Shown piece after piece: positions 60,541 through 64,000 of a stretch of 64,000 nucleotides of DNA (position 1 is the first letter of the stretch; every line of letters starts with the position of its first letter). This DNA is from [Flexibacter] sp. ATCC 35208 (GTDB lineage: Bacteria; Bacteroidota; Bacteroidia; Chitinophagales; Chitinophagaceae). Under the pieces are notes generated by a model. The model searched no databases. It was not told the origin of the DNA and was given only the letters and a program-made list of their open reading frames with translations. The stretch spans positions 1 to 64,000 of the forward strand of contig NZ_MTKN01000044.1 of NCBI RefSeq assembly GCF_001975825.1. The letters are read 5' to 3'. Made by a program: the position numbers and the translations under genes.

Positions 60541-60993
60541 CTATGGATTTAAAATGTCACGGGGTGTCTTTATTTGAATAGACCTGTACCCCATTTCTTT
60601 GTTTATTTTATTAAAAAGTTCAATCTTTCCGGTGTTGACCATGTGCCTGAAATTCCAGCTGGCTAAAACATCGGCTCCCTGTAAAGTGGCTGTAGCAACA
60701 TGAAGCGCATCTCCTTTACTTTTAATCGTTAAAGCCCCTGCTGCGATATACATTTCTGCCAGCATTTTTGCTTTAGGAGAATGCCTTGTAGATATCATGA
60801 ACTTATAAGGAACCTGCCCGGGTTGCATCATTACTTCTTCCCTTGCTTCCTTTAGCTCTTCGATCACAAGATCAGAAATCATCATTTTTAATCTCCCCCT
60901 CTTGAATATGTTCAATAATTTAATACTGAACTCAGAGAATTCTTTGTCGAACATACCTCCAAATACCGAGGTATCTACATATACGACTTCCAT
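60541..60993 (-). CDS. PIN-domain protein (probable VapC-like toxin)
   Basis: A 150-residue PIN-domain ribonuclease candidate. Acidic active-site residues are placed as in the family: Asp7 in VYVDTSVFGG, Glu in LVIEELKEA, Asp in KGDALHVATATLQGADVL and Asn/His in SWNFRHM. The protein is somewhat longer than VapC and resembles the DUF4411-free PIN proteins found in Bacteroidota. It is the first gene of a two-gene unit with a 63-residue partner. It could cut tRNA or rRNA; this is not shown by sequence. Confidence 0.85.
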   Translation of the reverse strand: MEVVYVDTSVFGGMFDKEFSEFSIKLLNIFKRGRLKMMISDLVIEELKEAREEVMMQPGQVPYKFMISTRHSPKAKMLAEMYIAAGALTIKSKGDALHVATATLQGADVLASWNFRHMVNTGKIELFNKINKEMGYRSIQIKTPRDILNP

Positions 60994-61263
60994 TCAAAAA
61001 TATTTAATTTTTGTTGAGATTTAAAACCCAAAAACTTCGGGAATTGCTTTAAAAAGAAGGGGATTATCTATATGCGGTTAACACGATCAAAAAGGATTTC
61101 GTATATCCTTCTACGATCATAAGAATATTAATTTACGAAAAAATACCTGAAAAAAATCTTCCTCCAATCACTCTCCCAAAATTTCTCTCATTTGCTTTCG
61201 GAGGAAGCAAAAAGCAGCCATACAAGCACCTTTCCCGGTGTATCTACCCAAAACAAAGAAATC

Positions 61264-62031
61264 TTATTTCCTCATTGCTCCCGGTGTCTCTCCCATATGC
61301 TTTTTAAAGAAAGCCGTAAAATGATTAGCATATTCAAAACCAAGACTATATGCAATATCTCCCACCGGCCAATCAGAATATCGCAACAACGCCACGCTCT
61401 CACTTACCATCCGCTCCGCTATCATCTGCCCGGTGGTTTTGCCCGTCGTTTGCTGTATCACAGCATTCAAATGATTTACATGCACCCCTAATTCCGCCGC
61501 AAAATCTGCGGGTTTTCTCAACTTTAAAGGCATACCAGGGTCCACCACCGGATATTGTTTTTCAAGCAGATTTATAAACCGGGATTTTAGTCTGTCAGTA
61601 GCATTTTGTACTTGCAATAAACTCGTCTCATGCATGAGTAATCCAATCAGTTTACACGCACTGTCAAATCTATGCATATCATCTGAATGATAAGCCTGTA
61701 CTAATTGATCGAAGTAAAAACGAATTCTCTTTAATGCCTGATCTTCAGGATAAAATATTTGAGTAGTTGTTGGAAACAATCGCCTGGTATGATCATCCAT
61801 CAACTCCTTTGTAAAGATGCACCAATACCCGTTCCGCTGTCTCCCTGCCGGCACAAAACTACAAGCCGCCAAAGGAGGTAAATATATCAACGCAGGTTGT
61901 TGAACCTTTTTACCCCCATTTTCCAGCTGCAACACCCCCTTTTGTAAGATCAGCCATATCCTATAAAAATCCCGGCGCACAGGCGCTTCATTATTCACTT
62001 GATAATGAACTGCTTTGAAAGAAGTAGCCAT
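61264..62031 (-). CDS. AraC-family transcriptional regulator
   Basis: A 255-residue regulator with a degenerate cupin sensor (QPALIYLPPLAACSFVPAGR) and a double helix-turn-helix at about 160-250 (LRKPADFAAELGVHVNHLNA, VGDIAYSLGFEYANHFTAFF, the end GETPGAMRK). It is an orphan: the PIN pair is downstream and no metabolic gene is divergent, apart from the adhesin 357 bases away. A TAGTTTTG promoter lies 13 bases before the start. Confidence 0.92.
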   Translation of the reverse strand: MATSFKAVHYQVNNEAPVRRDFYRIWLILQKGVLQLENGGKKVQQPALIYLPPLAACSFVPAGRQRNGYWCIFTKELMDDHTRRLFPTTTQIFYPEDQALKRIRFYFDQLVQAYHSDDMHRFDSACKLIGLLMHETSLLQVQNATDRLKSRFINLLEKQYPVVDPGMPLKLRKPADFAAELGVHVNHLNAVIQQTTGKTTGQMIAERMVSESVALLRYSDWPVGDIAYSLGFEYANHFTAFFKKHMGETPGAMRK

Positions 62032-62043
62032 AAACCATTTTTA

Positions 62044-62051
62044 CAAAACTA
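62044..62051 (-). promoter_or_regulatory. -7 element TAGTTTTG for the AraC gene
   Basis: Minus-strand TAGTTTTG matches TAnnTTTG and lies 13 bases before ATG 62031. Bases 62052-62388 are AT-rich; I see nothing else there that I can support. Confidence 0.5.
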
Positions 62052-62388
62052 CTAAAATCAAAGAATGTCAAACAACCAAAACTATTTTCACATCATTAAA
62101 CTAACATTAGAAAAATACGCCACCCTAATTATGTATAGATGAGGCAGTTACTGGCTTTTAGCTTATGGATGCTTAAAATATAACATATAAAAATTATTAA
62201 ATACAATGATTTCCTGTTAAATTTGAACGATTATCCAGCATTCCCTGCCTATGATTAAAAAATACACCTTTCCTTGTTTTCTAAGGAACAAGGACTTTTT
62301 CATCTTCCCGGATTGTATCATCCCGGACTCCTTATCCCAGAATAAATGATGCGGCTGGCATTGTTGTGTTTCACTTAATTAATTGAAG

Positions 62389-64000
62389 ATGAAAAGGTTT
62401 TTGTTTTTATTTGCTTGTCTGTGTGTGTTCTCTGAGATTGTCAGCGCACAAACTATTTACATGAATATTCCTGATACTGTCTGCATGTCTACCAACAATG
62501 GGACATCCGATCAGGCTAAGTTTACGAGTATCACTGCTTACCTTGCGACCGGACAAACCGGTAGTACCGTCTGGACCATCCAAACACCCGGCGGCACCGA
62601 TGTGGACTATTCGATCCTGTACTCGTCGAGCACGTCTGCGATCAAGGCTAATCAACTCACATCGAATGCGCTCACGCTCCAGTTTCTCAACGCAGGTACC
62701 TATATCTTTACGGCAAATATGACGTACAGCAATGGTACCGTGTACACAAAAAGAGATACACTGGTTGCTATAGATTGTACGATGTCCACCTGTAATGGTG
62801 GCAACGCTACTATGCCAGGTTTCTCTGAAGACTTTGGCACACTGGCCAGTAATGCCAGTAAGAAAGAATATTCTCCATCCACTGCGATTACGTATAACTA
62901 CGATGGTTCTTCTACAATCGGTATGGCTACAAACGGTTACGCTATTTCCAACACTACGCATTGGGCGGCTGACTGGATCACCACATCCGATCATACGGGT
63001 AGTAACAGAGGTGGTATGCTGGTAGCCAATGCCGATGCTGACACACGTACCTTCTTCACCAAGGACGTGAGTGGTCTTTGCAGAGGTGCTGTATACAATT
63101 TCAGTGCATGGCTTATCAACGTAGATAGTTCCATTACCCTTACTAAGAACTGTCCGGATTATAAATATGCCGGTGTCACCTTCCAGATCCTGAATGCGGT
63201 CAATACCAACCAGGTATTAGGAGAGTTTAAAACCTATGCCGTATCTATGAACCTGGCTGGCAGACAATGGCAGCGATATGGTGGTACGTTTACTGTACCT
63301 ACCAGTGTGACCGATGTAATTGTACGTATTAAGAATAGCTATCCCGGTGGTTGTGGCAATAACATCGCCATCGACGATATTGAATTTACCTATTGTAGCC
63401 CTGTCATCACCGCATCCATCGAAGGTAATTCCGAGAGCCTGAGAGAAGTATTGTGTGAAGGCGCACCTACTATTCTGACTTCTTCTTATACCCCTGCAAC
63501 TTATTTTTCAAATGCCGAGTACCAATGGGAAATGTCTGACGATGGTGGTGTCACCTGGTTCGACGTACCATACGGTACCGCTACCAATGATACTCTTGTC
63601 ATCGCTGAGGGCGAACTCACCGGCACTAAAGATGTTGCCGCTGATTACTACTTCCGTGTACGCATCTTCGAAAATGGTTCTTCTTCCGAAACCTGTGCCG
63701 CGCCATCTTCATCTGTGAAACTCACCATCCTGCCTATGCCACAACTGACGCTCACCAAGAGCCAGGTATGTGCCGGTGCTACTGTAGACCTGCAGGCATC
63801 AGGTGGCTTTGATGAATTTAAATGGAGCGATACGACTTATGTAGGTCCGACCCGTTCTATTACATTGTTACGAGATACTTCTATCACCGTATATGGTTAT
63901 GTATATTATGGCGTAGATGGTGGTAAGACCTGTGTGGACTCAAACAGTGCGTCTATAAAAGTGGATGATGAACCAATCGTGGAGATCGGAGCTTCTGCCA
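62389..64000 (+). CDS. Large secreted adhesin-like protein, partial (3' end beyond window)
   Basis: An open frame of at least 537 codons starting ATG 62389 with a signal peptide (MKRFLFLFACLCVFS, cleavage near VSAQ). Residues about 25-145 form an Ig-like region (TVCMSTNNGTS, GQTGSTVWTIQTPGG, LQFLNAGTYIFTANMTYSNG). A jelly-roll carbohydrate-binding type domain follows, from about 148 to 345 (MPGFSEDFGTLAS, GGMLVANADADTRTFF, RGAVYNFSAWLINVD, CGNNIAIDDIEFTYCSP). Then come PKD/Ig-like repeats (YQWEMSDDGGVTWFDVP, LTLTKSQVCAGATVDLQASG). Such proteins in Chitinophaga and Flavobacteria end with type IX secretion sorting signals and act in adhesion or gliding; the end is not visible here. Confidence 0.88.
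   Translation, partial: MKRFLFLFACLCVFSEIVSAQTIYMNIPDTVCMSTNNGTSDQAKFTSITAYLATGQTGSTVWTIQTPGGTDVDYSILYSSSTSAIKANQLTSNALTLQFLNAGTYIFTANMTYSNGTVYTKRDTLVAIDCTMSTCNGGNATMPGFSEDFGTLASNASKKEYSPSTAITYNYDGSSTIGMATNGYAISNTTHWAADWITTSDHTGSNRGGMLVANADADTRTFFTKDVSGLCRGAVYNFSAWLINVDSSITLTKNCPDYKYAGVTFQILNAVNTNQVLGEFKTYAVSMNLAGRQWQRYGGTFTVPTSVTDVIVRIKNSYPGGCGNNIAIDDIEFTYCSPVITASIEGNSESLREVLCEGAPTILTSSYTPATYFSNAEYQWEMSDDGGVTWFDVPYGTATNDTLVIAEGELTGTKDVAADYYFRVRIFENGSSSETCAAPSSSVKLTILPMPQLTLTKSQVCAGATVDLQASGGFDEFKWSDTTYVGPTRSITLLRDTSITVYGYVYYGVDGGKTCVDSNSASIKVDDEPIVEIGASA

Overview
The window looks like the chromosome of a Bacteroidota bacterium, most likely family Chitinophagaceae and close to Chitinophaga. 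The evidence is many TAnnTTTG (-7) promoters sitting a few bases from start codons, few Shine-Dalgarno sites, LytS/LytTR and AraC regulators, DUF2911 and DUF1349 secreted proteins, a short TonB-dependent receptor and a large Cys/Ser/Thr-rich secreted adhesin at the right edge. I see no tRNA, rRNA, CRISPR array, prophage or insertion sequence.

Layout. 1-13.3 kb and 22.1-24.9 kb: a stress or low-oxygen island. It holds a 5'-truncated Crp/Fnr regulator, an operon of site-2 protease fusion, polysaccharide deacetylase, receiver protein and Zn-alcohol dehydrogenase, a three-BON protein, L,D-transpeptidase, PfkB, Hsp20, two universal stress proteins (USPs) and PEP synthase. A second block has a receiver-Crp fusion regulator and two more USPs. 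Between 5.7 and 6.2 kb lies the unlisted corpse of a fifth USP gene. 13.3-22 kb: AraC and aldo-keto reductase, secreted small proteins, a broken SMP-30-like gene, HD and PAP2 enzymes, EamA and MerC membrane proteins and CysQ. 25-29 kb: a frameshifted lipoprotein and a class I ribonucleotide reductase (beta then alpha). 29-36 kb: RibD-like reductase, LysR, GNAT, MFS, a serine-hydrolase homologue whose nucleophile is replaced, GntR and a ModF-like ABC protein. 36-45 kb: ketol-acid reductoisomerase, a permease relic, a LytS/LytTR pair, a secreted barrel-like protein, receiver protein, DUF2911, LuxR and DUF1349. 45-51 kb: a small His/Cys membrane protein, a TonB-dependent receptor and a secreted CobN-like chelatase, resembling a compact Hmu haem system. 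51-64 kb: NlpC/P60, S41 protease, three AraC regulators, an atypical P1B ATPase, a secreted DJ-1/YHS fusion, an AEC transporter, a PIN toxin-antitoxin pair and the start of an adhesin.

How the genes work together. The gene set of the first region (USPs, Hsp20, PfkB, PEP synthase, S2P-CBS, Zn-ADH, BON) resembles dormancy/hypoxia regulons such as mycobacterial DosR, but the nearby regulators are Crp/Fnr-type, and Fnr-like palindromes lie before several genes. The TonB receptor and the CobN-like protein overlap by 4 bases and probably act on one metallo-tetrapyrrole or metal substrate in the envelope.

The non-coding part is informative. A conserved stretch of about 45 bases follows gene ends, usually after a terminator, in four places (543, 28644, 32531 and 42651), and a second terminator-plus-tail family occurs twice. 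At least five loci are decaying or frameshifted (6106, 13384, 16379, 25014, 37985). Frameshifts in homopolymers could also be sequencing errors.
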